Assembly: GCF_032191775.1 (NCBI RefSeq)
Contig: NZ_CP132507.1
Coordinates: forward strand, 893,001 to 957,000
Source: Rhodoferax mekongensis
Lineage (GTDB): Bacteria; Pseudomonadota; Gammaproteobacteria; Burkholderiales; Burkholderiaceae_C
Length of the DNA stretch: 64,000 nt
Reading direction: 5' to 3'
In this document: one piece after another, positions 46,116-55,556 of the stretch
Numbering within the stretch: position 1 is the stretch's first letter
Layout: each line of letters opens with the position of its first letter
Position numbers and translations under genes: made by a program
Notes under the pieces: generated by a model
Databases searched by the model: none
The model's input: only the letters and a program-made list of their open reading frames with translations
What the model was told of the DNA's origin: nothing

Positions 46116-47246
46116 TCAGACGATCAGCGGGTCGTGGTCCATGGCCTCGATCTGGTCTTCCAGCATCTGGATTTGGCCCTTCCAGTAGTCGCTGGTGCCG
46201 AACCACGGAAAGTTGGCCGGAAAGGTCGGGTCGCTCCAGCGCCGGGCCAGCCAGGCGCTGTAGTGGATCAGGCGCAGGGTGCGCAGCGGCTCGATCAGCG
46301 CCAGCTCGGCCCGGTCGAACTCTCGGAATTGCTCGTAGCCGTCCACCAGCATGCCGAGCTGGTGGGTTTGCTGATGCCGGTCGCCGCTGAGCAGCATCCA
46401 GAGGTCTTGCACCGCCGGACCGGTGCGCGCGTCGTCCAGGTCCACAAAATGCGGGCCGGGGCCCGCGCTGACAGCCACGTCAGTCGGCGTCCAGAGAATG
46501 TTGCCGGGGTGGCAGTCGCCGTGCAGTCGCAGCTGGCGTATGCCGCTGGTATTGGACTTGTTTTGGCCGGTGGCGCCCGCCATATCTGCGCGAGCAGCTA
46601 TCAAATCAATAGCGTGCTGGCAGCGCTCACTCCACAGGGTTTGCACATCCAGCGGCACCATGTTGTTGGCCAGCAGCCACTGCATGGGCTCGATGGCAAA
46701 GGTTTGCACATCCAAGGCCGGGCGGTGCACAAACGGGCGCTTGGCACCCACGGCATGGATGCGCGCCAGAAAGCGGCCAATCCATTCCAGCACCTCGCCA
46801 TCGTCCAGCTCGGGCGGGCGGCCACCACGGCGGGGGCTCACCGAGAAGGCAAAGCCGCCGAAGTGGTGAAGAGAACGTGGCCCCCACGCTCCACCGCTGC
46901 GCGGGTCGCTGCCCCCCGAGGGGGCGAATTCGCCTTGGGGCGGCCCGGCGGCGAATTGACCACTAAGCACCATCGGCCCCACCACAGGAATTTCGGCGGC
47001 CATCAGTTCCGCCGCAAAGTCGTGCTCCTCCTGGATCTGGGCATCGCTCCAGCGCTCAGGCCGGTAGAACTTGGCGACCACCGGGGCGCCGTCTTCCAGC
47101 TGCACTTGGTAGACGCGGTTTTCGTAGGACGAGAGAGCGGTCAGGCGCCCGTCGCCACGCAGGCCTACGCTGTCCAGGGCGTCAAGCACCAGGTCGGGAG
47201 TGAGGGATTCAAAGGGGTGGAGGGCGGAGCCCGCGGTGCTGTGCAT
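46116..47246 (-). CDS. srkA: Stress-response Ser/Thr kinase SrkA (RdoA/YihE) with two repeat insertions
   Basis: A 376-residue cytoplasmic kinase of the APH/choline-kinase fold. LSSYENRVYQVQLEDG, KFYRPERW, LHGDCHPGNILW (catalytic D244) and FVDLDDARTGPAVQDLWMLL match E. coli SrkA, which is about 50 residues shorter. The extra length lies mostly at two points. Residues about 97-125 (FAAGPPQGEFAPSGG and onward) are the translation of a GC-rich repeat. Residues about 211-232 (HAIDLIAARADMAGATG) are a family A repeat. A third small expansion lies at 254-265. I start at MHSTAGSAL (47246); upstream in-frame codons run into the divergent regulator's promoter. Confidence 0.92.
   Translation of the reverse strand: MHSTAGSALHPFESLTPDLVLDALDSVGLRGDGRLTALSSYENRVYQVQLEDGAPVVAKFYRPERWSDAQIQEEHDFAAELMAAEIPVVGPMVLSGQFAAGPPQGEFAPSGGSDPRSGGAWGPRSLHHFGGFAFSVSPRRGGRPPELDDGEVLEWIGRFLARIHAVGAKRPFVHRPALDVQTFAIEPMQWLLANNMVPLDVQTLWSERCQHAIDLIAARADMAGATGQNKSNTSGIRQLRLHGDCHPGNILWTPTDVAVSAGPGPHFVDLDDARTGPAVQDLWMLLSGDRHQQTHQLGMLVDGYEQFREFDRAELALIEPLRTLRLIHYSAWLARRWSDPTFPANFPWFGTSDYWKGQIQMLEDQIEAMDHDPLIV
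46560..46614 (-). repeat. Dispersed repeat, family A, copy 6 (in frame inside srkA)
   Basis: On the minus strand: GCTATT, then ATAGCTGCTCGCGCA, then GGGCGCCA. It is translated as AIDLIAARADMAGAT, the same frame as the leuS and benE copies. Confidence 0.8.
46880..46952. repeat. GC-rich dispersed repeat, family B, copy 3 (inside srkA)
   Basis: CCCCCACGCTCCACCGCTG, then CCCCCCGAGGGGGCG, then CCTTGGGGCGGCCCGGCGG. It is nearly identical to 35116-35188 and lies wholly inside the srkA coding region without breaking the frame. Confidence 0.85.
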
Positions 47247-47313
47247 GGGGCTATTGTCGTCCTCCTGCCCATCCGCGGCACGGCGACATGGCCAGCGGTG
47301 TGACAATGCCGCC

Positions 47314-48312
47314 ATGCAATCTCTGCCACCCCATGCGCCCAAGCGGGTCGACGTCTTGGTCTACCCCGGATTCAAGGGCATCGAGGCCATAGGCGCCATG
47401 AGCGTCTTTGAGTACGCCAACATCCACCTGGTGCAACAGGGCCGCCCGGCCGGGTATGTGCTGCGCATCGTGTCCAGCGCATCAGGCCCCGTGGCCTCCG
47501 ACATGCACATGCAGCTGGACGCGCAGGCACTGCGTGAGGACGATCTGCCCCACACCGCCCTGATCGTCGGGGCGCGCGGCATCGAACAGGCGCTGGAAGC
47601 CAACCCCGCGCTTGTGGCCTGGACCGCCGCGGTGGCGCCGCGCCTGGAGCGTCTTGTGGCCTTGTGTTCCGGGTGCTTTTTCCTCGCCAAAGCCGGCGCG
47701 CTGGACGGCCTGTTGGCCACCACCCACTGGAGTGTGGCGTCCCTGTTGCAAGAGCGCTTTCCGGCGGTGGATGTAAAGGCCGATGCCATCTACCTGCGTC
47801 AAGGCCGTATCTGGACCTCCGCCGGTGTGACCGCCGGTATTGACTTGGCGCTTGCTTTGGTGGAGGAAGACCATGGCCGCAGTCTGGCGCTGCAAGTTGC
47901 GCGCGATCTGGTGGTGTACCTCAAGCGCCCTGGTGGCCAGTCGCAGTTCAGCGTGCACCTCACCAGCCAGAGTACCGGTCATGCCGGCATCCGCGATGCG
48001 CAGGACTGGGTGCTCTCGAATCTTTCCCAACCCTTGGATGTCGCGGCGCTGGCAGCCCGCGCCGCCATGAGCGAGCGCAACTTCAGAAGAGTTTTTGCCA
48101 AAGAAGTGGGCAGCAGCCCTGTGCAATTCATTGAGGCAGCCCGATTGGAGGCCGCCAGACGCATGCTGGAAGAGGGCGACTTGCCGCTCAAGACGATTGC
48201 CGCGCGCGTTGGCTTCGCTTCGGAACAGCCTTTGCGCAAGTTGTTCCTCAAGCACTTGGGGGTGAGCCCCCAAGCCTACCGGGAGCGTTTTGCCAGCGCA
48301 CTCCCGGCATAA
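47314..48312 (+). CDS. GlxA-like AraC-family regulator with DJ-1/PfpI domain
   Basis: A 332-residue regulator. Residues about 10-180 form a class I amidotransferase-like DJ-1/PfpI domain with the nucleophile-elbow cysteine in LVALCSGCFFLAKAGALDG. Residues about 225-325 contain two AraC helix-turn-helices (LAARAAMSERNFRRVFAKEVG and IAARVGFASEQPLRKLFLKHLG). The ligand is unknown. It is divergent from srkA (67 bp) and converges on the formaldehyde dehydrogenase gene. ATG 47314 gives the normal start. Confidence 0.93.
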   Translation: MQSLPPHAPKRVDVLVYPGFKGIEAIGAMSVFEYANIHLVQQGRPAGYVLRIVSSASGPVASDMHMQLDAQALREDDLPHTALIVGARGIEQALEANPALVAWTAAVAPRLERLVALCSGCFFLAKAGALDGLLATTHWSVASLLQERFPAVDVKADAIYLRQGRIWTSAGVTAGIDLALALVEEDHGRSLALQVARDLVVYLKRPGGQSQFSVHLTSQSTGHAGIRDAQDWVLSNLSQPLDVAALAARAAMSERNFRRVFAKEVGSSPVQFIEAARLEAARRMLEEGDLPLKTIAARVGFASEQPLRKLFLKHLGVSPQAYRERFASALPA

Positions 48313-48325
48313 GCTTCAGCGGGTT

Positions 48326-49444
<1,119 letters not shown>

Positions 49445-49583
49445 GAGTGTCTCGGTGTGGGTGGGGAATGCGCTGCGGTGGGTGGGGCTATGGTAGGGGC
49501 AATCAGGCGCATGGCTGCGGACGTGTGTGCCTTCGCGGCGTAGCTTGTCCGGCCCGGACAGCAATTTGGCCGCCCAAGCGTGT

Positions 49584-51107
49584 TTAGCCCAGCGGGCCGA
49601 GGTCGTCCCCGTAGCCTGAGAGGCTGTCACCGTGGGCGTCGGAGTCGGAGTCCGAATAGCCGCCCCCCTCATGTGCTCCGCCTTTTCCACCCAGGTGTTC
49701 GAAGGGCAGTGCTTGCTTTACCAGGATGATGGTGCACGGGGCTTCCATGGCCACCTTGATGGGCACGGTGGCGACAAATCGCTGTGTTTTGAGGCCGTGG
49801 GTAGCCGCACCCATGACGATGACGCTGACGTTGTTGCCGCGTGCATAGTCCAGCAGCGCTTGGGCGACGTCACTGCTTTCCAGCACGTGGCAAGAGATTT
49901 GATGGCCCGGGTAATCCAAGGGCTGCGCCCATTGCCGCAAGGTGTTCAGGTAGCGGCGGTGCACCTGTGTTTCGCTGCGGGCTTCGTCCGAGGCGCTGGT
50001 TTGACCGCCAGAGATGACGGTGACGCAGGCCAGCCGAGCACCGGGGCGGGTGCCCAGTGATCGGGCCACAGCCTGACGCAGGCTGTACAGGGTGGCATCG
50101 GTCGCGTCTTTGTGGGGGACTGCCACCATGACGATGGGCACCTCTTCCACCTGCTGTGCGGGCACCGGGCTGGGCTGGTAGTGCATGCCCGCTGCCTTGA
50201 TCCAGCGTTTGAAGTGGGTGCTGAAGGGCGTTCCCTCCACATTGGTGCCCCGGCGGGTGACGTGCACTTGCGTGGGGTGCGCCAGATCAAAGGCCAGGTG
50301 TGCAGCCGAAGGGTAGCGCTTGGCGGCTTCAGGTTCGAGGCAGCGCAGCACCACCTCTTGCAACCATGCGGGTACGTCCGAGCGGCGCTTGCGTGGCGGC
50401 ACAGGGTCCATCCACAGCCGCTGGCGCAGCCCAGCGCTGGTTTGTGGTTCGCCGAAGGGCAGCTCTTCGGTGCACAGCTGGTAGAGCATGACCCCGATGG
50501 CGAATACATCGCTGCGCGGGTCGCCCCGCACCCCCACCACCTGCTCCGGGGCGATCCAGGCCGGCGAGCCCACTGCCTTGCGCAATTGTTCGGCCAGCAG
50601 ATCCGGAAAGTGGGCGTTGCAGGACAGGCCGAAGTCCAGCAGGACGGCACTGCCATCGTCGCGGATGAGCACATTGGCCGGCTTGAGGTCCAGGTGCACG
50701 GTGTTCTGCTGGTGCAGTGCATGGGCCGCCCGCGCCACTGCTGCTCCGAGGCGGGTGATCTCCGCAATGTCCAGAGGTTGCGGGCCCTCCAGCCAGTGCT
50801 GCAGCGTGCGGCCGTGCACATATTCCATCACCAGGTAGGGCACGTGCAGAAGGTCGCCGGCCGCTACAAATCGGGGCGTGTGCGGCCCACTCAGGGCCTG
50901 CATGATCTGGCATTCCACCTCGAAGCTGACGATGTTTTCTGCGCCGTCGCCTGCAGTCATGCGGGGCACTTTCATCGCCATCTCAAAACCCGGACCCGGC
51001 CTGCCATCGGAATACACCACTTGGTAAATGTGGGCCATGCCGCCCGAGTGGAGGCAGGCCTCAATACGGAAGCCATCCAGTATTTCGCCGGGCTCCAGCA
51101 GTTTCAC
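49584..51107 (-). CDS. Ser/Thr protein kinase fused to a universal stress protein domain
   Basis: A 507-residue cytoplasmic two-domain protein. Residues 10-278 are a Hanks-type kinase. The lysine is in MAMKVPR (K46), the catalytic loop HLDLKPANV (138-146) has leucine in place of the usual arginine, DFGLS is at 158-162 and APEQV at 186-190. Residues about 323-465 are a UspA-like domain ending [13 protein letters not shown] and CTIILVKQ. The tail (470-507) is rich in Gly, Ser and Asp. The start is GTG, overlapping the metallophosphoesterase stop by four bases (GTGA), so kinase and phosphatase are coupled. The HLD rather than HRD motif suggests an activation-loop-independent kinase. Targets are unknown. 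Confidence 0.92.
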   Translation of the reverse strand: MKLLEPGEILDGFRIEACLHSGGMAHIYQVVYSDGRPGPGFEMAMKVPRMTAGDGAENIVSFEVECQIMQALSGPHTPRFVAAGDLLHVPYLVMEYVHGRTLQHWLEGPQPLDIAEITRLGAAVARAAHALHQQNTVHLDLKPANVLIRDDGSAVLLDFGLSCNAHFPDLLAEQLRKAVGSPAWIAPEQVVGVRGDPRSDVFAIGVMLYQLCTEELPFGEPQTSAGLRQRLWMDPVPPRKRRSDVPAWLQEVVLRCLEPEAAKRYPSAAHLAFDLAHPTQVHVTRRGTNVEGTPFSTHFKRWIKAAGMHYQPSPVPAQQVEEVPIVMVAVPHKDATDATLYSLRQAVARSLGTRPGARLACVTVISGGQTSASDEARSETQVHRRYLNTLRQWAQPLDYPGHQISCHVLESSDVAQALLDYARGNNVSVIVMGAATHGLKTQRFVATVPIKVAMEAPCTIILVKQALPFEHLGGKGGAHEGGGYSDSDSDAHGDSLSGYGDDLGPLG

Positions 51108-51853
51108 CGGCCTTCCTCCAAGCGCTGGGCGAAGAACTCAGGCAGCCCTGCGTGCCGTATGGCAGCGGCGGCTGCGTCATGGTCGTAGGGCACGCGGTGG
51201 TAGGTGAGTTGTTGGCGCTCGGTATCAAGCAAGGTGTACATGGCTTGCGGGTTGCCGTCGCGCGGCTGGCCGACTGAGCCCACAGTGCTCAACCACTGCC
51301 GGTGTTTGGGGACGGGCACCGCGACTCCGGCTTGCGGGGTGAACTTCATCAGTCCGTCCGTGCCCCGGTAGTACAGGCTTTGCAAGTGCACATGGCCACC
51401 GAACACGTACCGCACATCCGGGAAGGCACTGGCGGCATTCAGGCTCTCGGTGGCACTGCGCTCGTCGTACACATAGCGCCAGAGTTCGGGCGCCTCCACG
51501 CTGGCATGCACCAGTAGCACAGTGTCCATGTGGTGGGTGAGGGGCAGGGCGGCCATCCATTCCCGCTGGCTGTCGTTGAGTTGATGGTGTGTCCAGTCCG
51601 CGGTGCTGTCACCCAGCGTCTTGGCCACTGGGGGCGGATTGACGGCCATGTCGTCATGGTTGCCCTTGAGCACGATGGCACCTTCTTCGGTGAGCAGCAT
51701 GATGCGCTCCACCACTTCGGCCGGTTGTGCGCCATAGCCCACCATGTCCCCCAGAAAGGCGAAGCGCTGCGTCTTTTGCGCACGCGCATGCGCCAGGCAG
51801 GCGTCCAGCGCCTGCAGGTTGCCGTGAATGTCGGACAACAAAGCCAATCTCAT
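51104..51853 (-). CDS. Calcineurin-like metallophosphoesterase
   Basis: A 249-residue soluble phosphoesterase with the complete binuclear metal motif set: LLSDIHGNLQAL, GDMVGYGAQP, KGNHDDM and the late GGHVHLQ. It resembles YfcE/ApaH-like or PPP-like bacterial enzymes of the DUF2437/MPP group. It lies directly upstream of the kinase-USP gene and overlaps its start. That arrangement suggests the two act on the same phosphoprotein or signal, but no target is visible. Confidence 0.93.
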   Translation of the reverse strand: MRLALLSDIHGNLQALDACLAHARAQKTQRFAFLGDMVGYGAQPAEVVERIMLLTEEGAIVLKGNHDDMAVNPPPVAKTLGDSTADWTHHQLNDSQREWMAALPLTHHMDTVLLVHASVEAPELWRYVYDERSATESLNAASAFPDVRYVFGGHVHLQSLYYRGTDGLMKFTPQAGVAVPVPKHRQWLSTVGSVGQPRDGNPQAMYTLLDTERQQLTYHRVPYDHDAAAAAIRHAGLPEFFAQRLEEGR

Positions 51854-51989
51854 CCCGTCTCCATCTCTGTTCTTGTCATCATCGCTGCATCATGCCTTGC
51901 CGGGCTGACGGCAAGTTTGCAGAATGGAGGTGCTTGGCCAATTGATGCAGGTCAATGTCTGCCCTGCAGGGCGGCCTTACAGTGGTTTT

Positions 51990-52415
51990 ATGCGCAAAGT
52001 CAAACTGCACAAACTCGTGATCGGTCGCCGTGGGCTCATCTATTCATTGGGCCTGTGCATGCTGATTCTGGGGTTGGGCGGTTTGGGCTTTTGGGCTTTG
52101 GAGCCCAGGGCGGAGACTTACAGCGATGGCCTGTGGCTGGCTTTCACGACCGCCGCCACGGTGGGCTACGGAGATATCGTGCCCAGTACGCATGCATCGC
52201 GCTTCTTTGCCGTGGTGGTGGTGCTCATGGGGCTGGCGGTGCTGTCCCTGGTGACTGCATCCGTGGCGGCCATGCTGGTGGAAGTGGAGGAGCGGGCGGT
52301 GGACAGTGAGTTGCTACGCGAGATCCACGCCTTGCGGCTGGAGGTGCGTCATTTGCGCGATGAAGTTCACACCCTGCGGGAAGAAGGCCCCAAAGAAAAA
52401 ACCGGCACACCCTAA
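51990..52415 (+). CDS. Two-helix potassium channel with C-terminal coiled coil
   Basis: A 141-residue membrane protein. Helix 1 is at about 16-36 (YSLGLCMLILGLGGLGFW), the pore loop has the selectivity filter TVGYGD at 57-62, and helix 2 is at about 72-97. Residues 98-133 form a heptad-rich helix (EERAVDSELLREIHALRLEV) likely to tetramerise. It has no RCK or cyclic-nucleotide domain. The ATG at 51990 is preceded by no strong ribosome site. It is divergent from the metallophosphoesterase-kinase pair, 136 bp away. Confidence 0.9.
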   Translation: MRKVKLHKLVIGRRGLIYSLGLCMLILGLGGLGFWALEPRAETYSDGLWLAFTTAATVGYGDIVPSTHASRFFAVVVVLMGLAVLSLVTASVAAMLVEVEERAVDSELLREIHALRLEVRHLRDEVHTLREEGPKEKTGTP

Positions 52416-52427
52416 AGGGCATGCCGG
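52396..52427 (-). terminator. Rho-independent terminator of ohr
   Basis: On the minus strand CCGGCA, inner CCC/GGG pairs and TGCCGG are followed by six T, 50 bp after the ohr stop. It overlaps the last codons of the K+ channel gene on the other strand. Confidence 0.85.
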
Positions 52428-52477
52428 CGTGTGGGCAGGAGCGCAAGGGCGCCAAGACGCCGCTGCGAACCTTCCTC

Positions 52478-52906
52478 TTAGACCACGGTGATCTTCACTT
52501 CGATGTTGCCGCGGGTGGCGTTGGAATACGGGCACACCTCGTGAGCCTTGGCAACCAGGGCTTCTGCAGCAGCTTTGTCCATGCCGGGGATGCTGACTTC
52601 CAGCGCCACTTCAATGCCGAAGCCCTGGGGAATCTGGCCGATGCCCACCGACGCGTTGATGCTGGTGTCCGCAGGCAGGGCGATCTTCTGGGTGCCAGCC
52701 ACAAACTTCATGGCGCCGATGAAGCAAGCGCTGTAGCCAGAGGCGAACAATTGTTCAGGGTTCACGCCGCCGCCGGGGCCGCCCATTTCCTTGGGGACAG
52801 CCAATTTCAGGTCCAACAGGCCGTCAGAGGTGCGGGTTGTGCCGTCACGGCCACCGGTGGACTTGGCGTGGGCGGTGTAGAGAACTTTGTCGATCTTGTT
52901 GACCAT
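52478..52906 (-). CDS. ohr: Organic hydroperoxide resistance protein Ohr
   Basis: A 142-residue thiol peroxidase of the OsmC/Ohr family that reduces organic and fatty-acid hydroperoxides using lipoyl thiols. The reactive cysteine is in [10 protein letters not shown] (C61) and the resolving one in [11 protein letters not shown] (C125). [22 protein letters not shown] fixes the start. It lies downstream of ohrR on the same strand with 50 bp between, so both depend on the ohrR promoter. Confidence 0.97.
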   Translation of the reverse strand: MVNKIDKVLYTAHAKSTGGRDGTTRTSDGLLDLKLAVPKEMGGPGGGVNPEQLFASGYSACFIGAMKFVAGTQKIALPADTSINASVGIGQIPQGFGIEVALEVSIPGMDKAAAEALVAKAHEVCPYSNATRGNIEVKITVV

Positions 52907-52956
52907 GGTGTTTTCCTTTGAAAAAACTGCGTCTGCAGCGGTGGGGTGGGTAAAAC

Positions 52957-53421
52957 TTAGTGGTGTGCGGCGCTTATCTGGTCGCGCAAGTTTCGGATTT
53001 GGCCGGTGAGCGACATCAATTCCGGGATGGGGCAAGCGCTGGCCGCCACCACACAGGCCGGAATGCTGATCGCTTTGGCCTTCAAGGCGCGGCCTTCAGG
53101 GCTCAGAAAAACTTCAACTTTGCGTTCATCTTGGGCGCTGCGCTGGCGGTGCAACAGGCCACTGGCTTCCATGCGCTTGAGCAAAGGGGTGAGCGTGCCC
53201 GAATCGAGGAACAATCGTTCGCCCAGCGCAGAAACGCTCATGCCATCGGTTTCCCACAGTACGAGCATGACCAGGTATTGGGGGTAGGTGAGTTGCAACG
53301 CTTCAAGCAAAGGCTTGTACAGCTTGGTCATGGCCAGCGATGCCGAATACAGCGCGAAGCACAGCTGGTTGTCCAGCCGCAAGGCGGCATCGTTGGCAGG
53401 GAGTGTGCGTTTGCTTGGCAT
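52957..53421 (-). CDS. ohrR: Organic hydroperoxide-sensing repressor OhrR
   Basis: A 154-residue MarR-family repressor. The peroxide-sensing cysteine is in [11 protein letters not shown] (C21). Two more cysteines near the end (C123 and C130) fit the two-cysteine OhrR type, which forms a disulfide between subunits. The winged helix contains [22 protein letters not shown] 53421 is preferred to an upstream TTG. An OhrR-type operator lies 19 bp upstream. Confidence 0.95.
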   Translation of the reverse strand: MPSKRTLPANDAALRLDNQLCFALYSASLAMTKLYKPLLEALQLTYPQYLVMLVLWETDGMSVSALGERLFLDSGTLTPLLKRMEASGLLHRQRSAQDERKVEVFLSPEGRALKAKAISIPACVVAASACPIPELMSLTGQIRNLRDQISAAHH

Positions 53422-53439
53422 GGGTTGAATTGTAGCTGG

Positions 53440-53465
53440 CAATTAAATTGTGTGCAATTTAAATT
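53440..53465. promoter_or_regulatory. OhrR operator between ohrR and the GMC oxidoreductase
   Basis: CAATTAAATTG (53440-53450, perfect dyad) is followed by AATTTAAATT (53456-53465), spaced 16 bp. This closely resembles the tandem TACAATTAAATTG boxes known for OhrR. It lies in the divergent region between ohrR and the GMC oxidoreductase gene and could control both. Confidence 0.85.
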
Positions 53466-53560
53466 AAGAAACCATGGTCACGTCGGGGACAAGGGTAAAT
53501 CGGGTCTTGGCAGGGCGCAGCGCAGTGGCTAACGTGCGGTCTGGTACCGGACAAGGGGTA

Positions 53561-55165
53561 ATGCACATGTGGGACTACATCATCATCGGTGGCGGATCGG
53601 CAGGCTGCGTGCTGGCAGCACGCTTGAGCGAAAACCCCGCCATTCAGGTTGCCTTGCTGGAGGCCGGGCCGGTAGACAAAAGCGTGCTCATCCACTGTCC
53701 GGCAGGTATTGCGGCGCTGGCGCGCAACGGGCAGGCCAACTGGGCCTTCAACACCACGGTACAGCCGGGCCTCAATGGCCGCCGCGGTTACCAGCCACGC
53801 GGCAAGGTGTTGGGGGGCTCCAGTTCGGTCAATGCCATGATCTACGTGCGCGGCCAGAGGGAAGACTATGACCACTGGGCAGCCGAAGGTAATCCGGGCT
53901 GGAGTTACGACGAAGTCTTGCCCTACTTCAAAAAGGCCGAAGACAACGCCCGTGGCGCGGATGCCTTCCATGGCACAGGCGGGCCGCTTCATGTGCAGGA
54001 CCTCACCAGCCCGACCGACCTCGGACCGGCATTTATCCAGGCCGGTGTGCAAGCGGGCTACCCGCAAAACATGGACTTCAACGGGGCGGTGCAAGAGGGC
54101 GTGGGCATGTACCAAGTGACCCACAAGCATGGAGAGCGCTTCAGTGCCGCCAAGGCCTATCTGACGCCCAACCTCCATAGACCGAATCTGCATGTATTCA
54201 CAGGGGCTCACACCACCCGCATCCTGACCGAGCGCAAGCGTGCGGTTGGGGTGGAGTTTGTGCACCAAGGCCACACCAAGCAGCTGCGCGCCAGCCGCGA
54301 AGTGTTGCTGTGCGCGGGCGCACTGCAGTCGCCTCAGATACTGATGCTTTCTGGCATAGGCCCGCATCAGCACTTGCTGGAACACCGTATTCCCACCGTG
54401 CATGACCTGCCCGGCGTGGGGCAGCAACTGCATGACCATATCGACGTCGTGCAAATGGTGCATGCGCCCAAGCTCACCCAAAGCGTGGGCGTGACTCCCG
54501 GCGGAATTGCACGCCTGATAGGCGCCACGCTGGAGTGGCGCAAACAGCGTACGGGCCTGTTAACCACCAACTTCGCCGAGGCCGGTGGATTCGTGAAAAG
54601 CCAGAGCGAGGAAAAAACGCCGGATCTGCAGTTCCACTTTGTGATCGCCAAGCTGGTGGACCACGGGCGCGGCACGGTGTTTGGCCACGGGTATTCCTGC
54701 CACGTCTGCCTGCTGCGCCCCATGAGCCGCGGCAGCGTGACGCTGGAGAGCAAGGACCCGTTCGCCGCTCCACTCATAGACCCGAACTTCCTGGGTGTGC
54801 GGGACGATGTGGAGCGACTGATGCGGGGCTTTCGCATCATGCGCCATGTGCTGCAACAGCCGGCCATGCAAGCGCTGGGCGGTCGGGAGGTGGCGGCCTC
54901 TGCCCAAGCTACCAGCGACCTGGCCATCGAGCAATTCATCCGCGATTACGCGGATACGGTGTATCACCCTGTGGGCAGCTGCCGCATGGGGCCGGGTGAA
55001 TTGGATGTGGTGGACCACGAGCTGCGTGTCCACGGTATGGAGGGCCTGCGGGTGGTGGATGCCTCCATCATGCCCCGCATCGTCAGCGGCAATACCAACG
55101 CCCCGACCATCATGATTGCAGAAAAAGCGGCGGATTTGATCAAGGGGGCATGGGGGACGGCTTAA
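53561..55165 (+). CDS. GMC-family FAD oxidoreductase (choline-dehydrogenase-like)
   Basis: A 534-residue flavoenzyme. The FAD site is YIIIGGGSAGCVLAARLSE. The GMC signature GKVLGGSSSVNAMIYVRGQ is near residue 85, and a second signature (GALQSPQILMLSGIG) follows. The active-site histidine lies in YHPVGSCRMG and the asparagine in SGNTNAPTIMIAEKAADLI. AAGGGG precedes ATG 53561. Substrates of the family are alcohols such as choline or aliphatic alcohols; the substrate here is unknown. Its promoter faces the OhrR operator. Confidence 0.93.
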   Translation: MHMWDYIIIGGGSAGCVLAARLSENPAIQVALLEAGPVDKSVLIHCPAGIAALARNGQANWAFNTTVQPGLNGRRGYQPRGKVLGGSSSVNAMIYVRGQREDYDHWAAEGNPGWSYDEVLPYFKKAEDNARGADAFHGTGGPLHVQDLTSPTDLGPAFIQAGVQAGYPQNMDFNGAVQEGVGMYQVTHKHGERFSAAKAYLTPNLHRPNLHVFTGAHTTRILTERKRAVGVEFVHQGHTKQLRASREVLLCAGALQSPQILMLSGIGPHQHLLEHRIPTVHDLPGVGQQLHDHIDVVQMVHAPKLTQSVGVTPGGIARLIGATLEWRKQRTGLLTTNFAEAGGFVKSQSEEKTPDLQFHFVIAKLVDHGRGTVFGHGYSCHVCLLRPMSRGSVTLESKDPFAAPLIDPNFLGVRDDVERLMRGFRIMRHVLQQPAMQALGGREVAASAQATSDLAIEQFIRDYADTVYHPVGSCRMGPGELDVVDHELRVHGMEGLRVVDASIMPRIVSGNTNAPTIMIAEKAADLIKGAWGTA

Positions 55166-55536
55166 TTGAACGAGGAGTGGTGAAAGGCGATGGTGATGAC
55201 GGGCGGCACGCGTCCACTGCTGTCTAGTGGGAGGCGCTTTGTTCGATCAACCGCCTGGAGCGCTGCCTCATCCCAGGAAGGCACGCCACTGGACCTTAGT
55301 AGTCGGCGGTCCACAATGCTACCGTCGACGGCCAGGGTGATTTCCACCTCGGCGGCCTTGTTGACTGCAAGGGCTTCCGTGTAGACCAAATTGCGTTTCA
55401 CGGCCGCGGCAATACGGCCAGCGTACTGCGCAGAAGGTTGGTAAGGCGTCGCCTCATCGGCGAGTGCAAGCGGAATGCCCTTGTCGCCGAGTGCTGCTGC
55501 CAACGAGAAGAGAGCAAGTAGGCGCATAGGCCGCAT
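55162..55536 (-). CDS. Exported TonB C-terminal domain protein
   Basis: A 124-residue protein. A cleavable signal (about 1-27, ending ALADE) is followed directly by a TonB/TolA-type C-terminal domain: AEVEITLAVDGSIVDRRLLRSSGVPSWDEAALQAV. The usual proline-rich spacer and stable membrane anchor are missing, so it would be a free periplasmic domain. The start is MRPMRLLALF (55536), although the frame is open further upstream over the ABC permease gene. Its stop overlaps that of the convergent GMC gene. Confidence 0.8.
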   Translation of the reverse strand: MRPMRLLALFSLAAALGDKGIPLALADEATPYQPSAQYAGRIAAAVKRNLVYTEALAVNKAAEVEITLAVDGSIVDRRLLRSSGVPSWDEAALQAVDRTKRLPLDSSGRVPPVITIAFHHSSFN

Positions 55537-55556
55537 GACCAATCCCCTGTGCCCGC

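Noticed and set aside
46008-47303. A 431-codon plus-strand open frame
   Set aside because: It is antisense to srkA, whose kinase motifs are clear.
47247-47342. Longer N-terminus for SrkA
   Set aside because: It would overlap the start of the divergent regulator; MHSTAGSAL gives the expected beginning.
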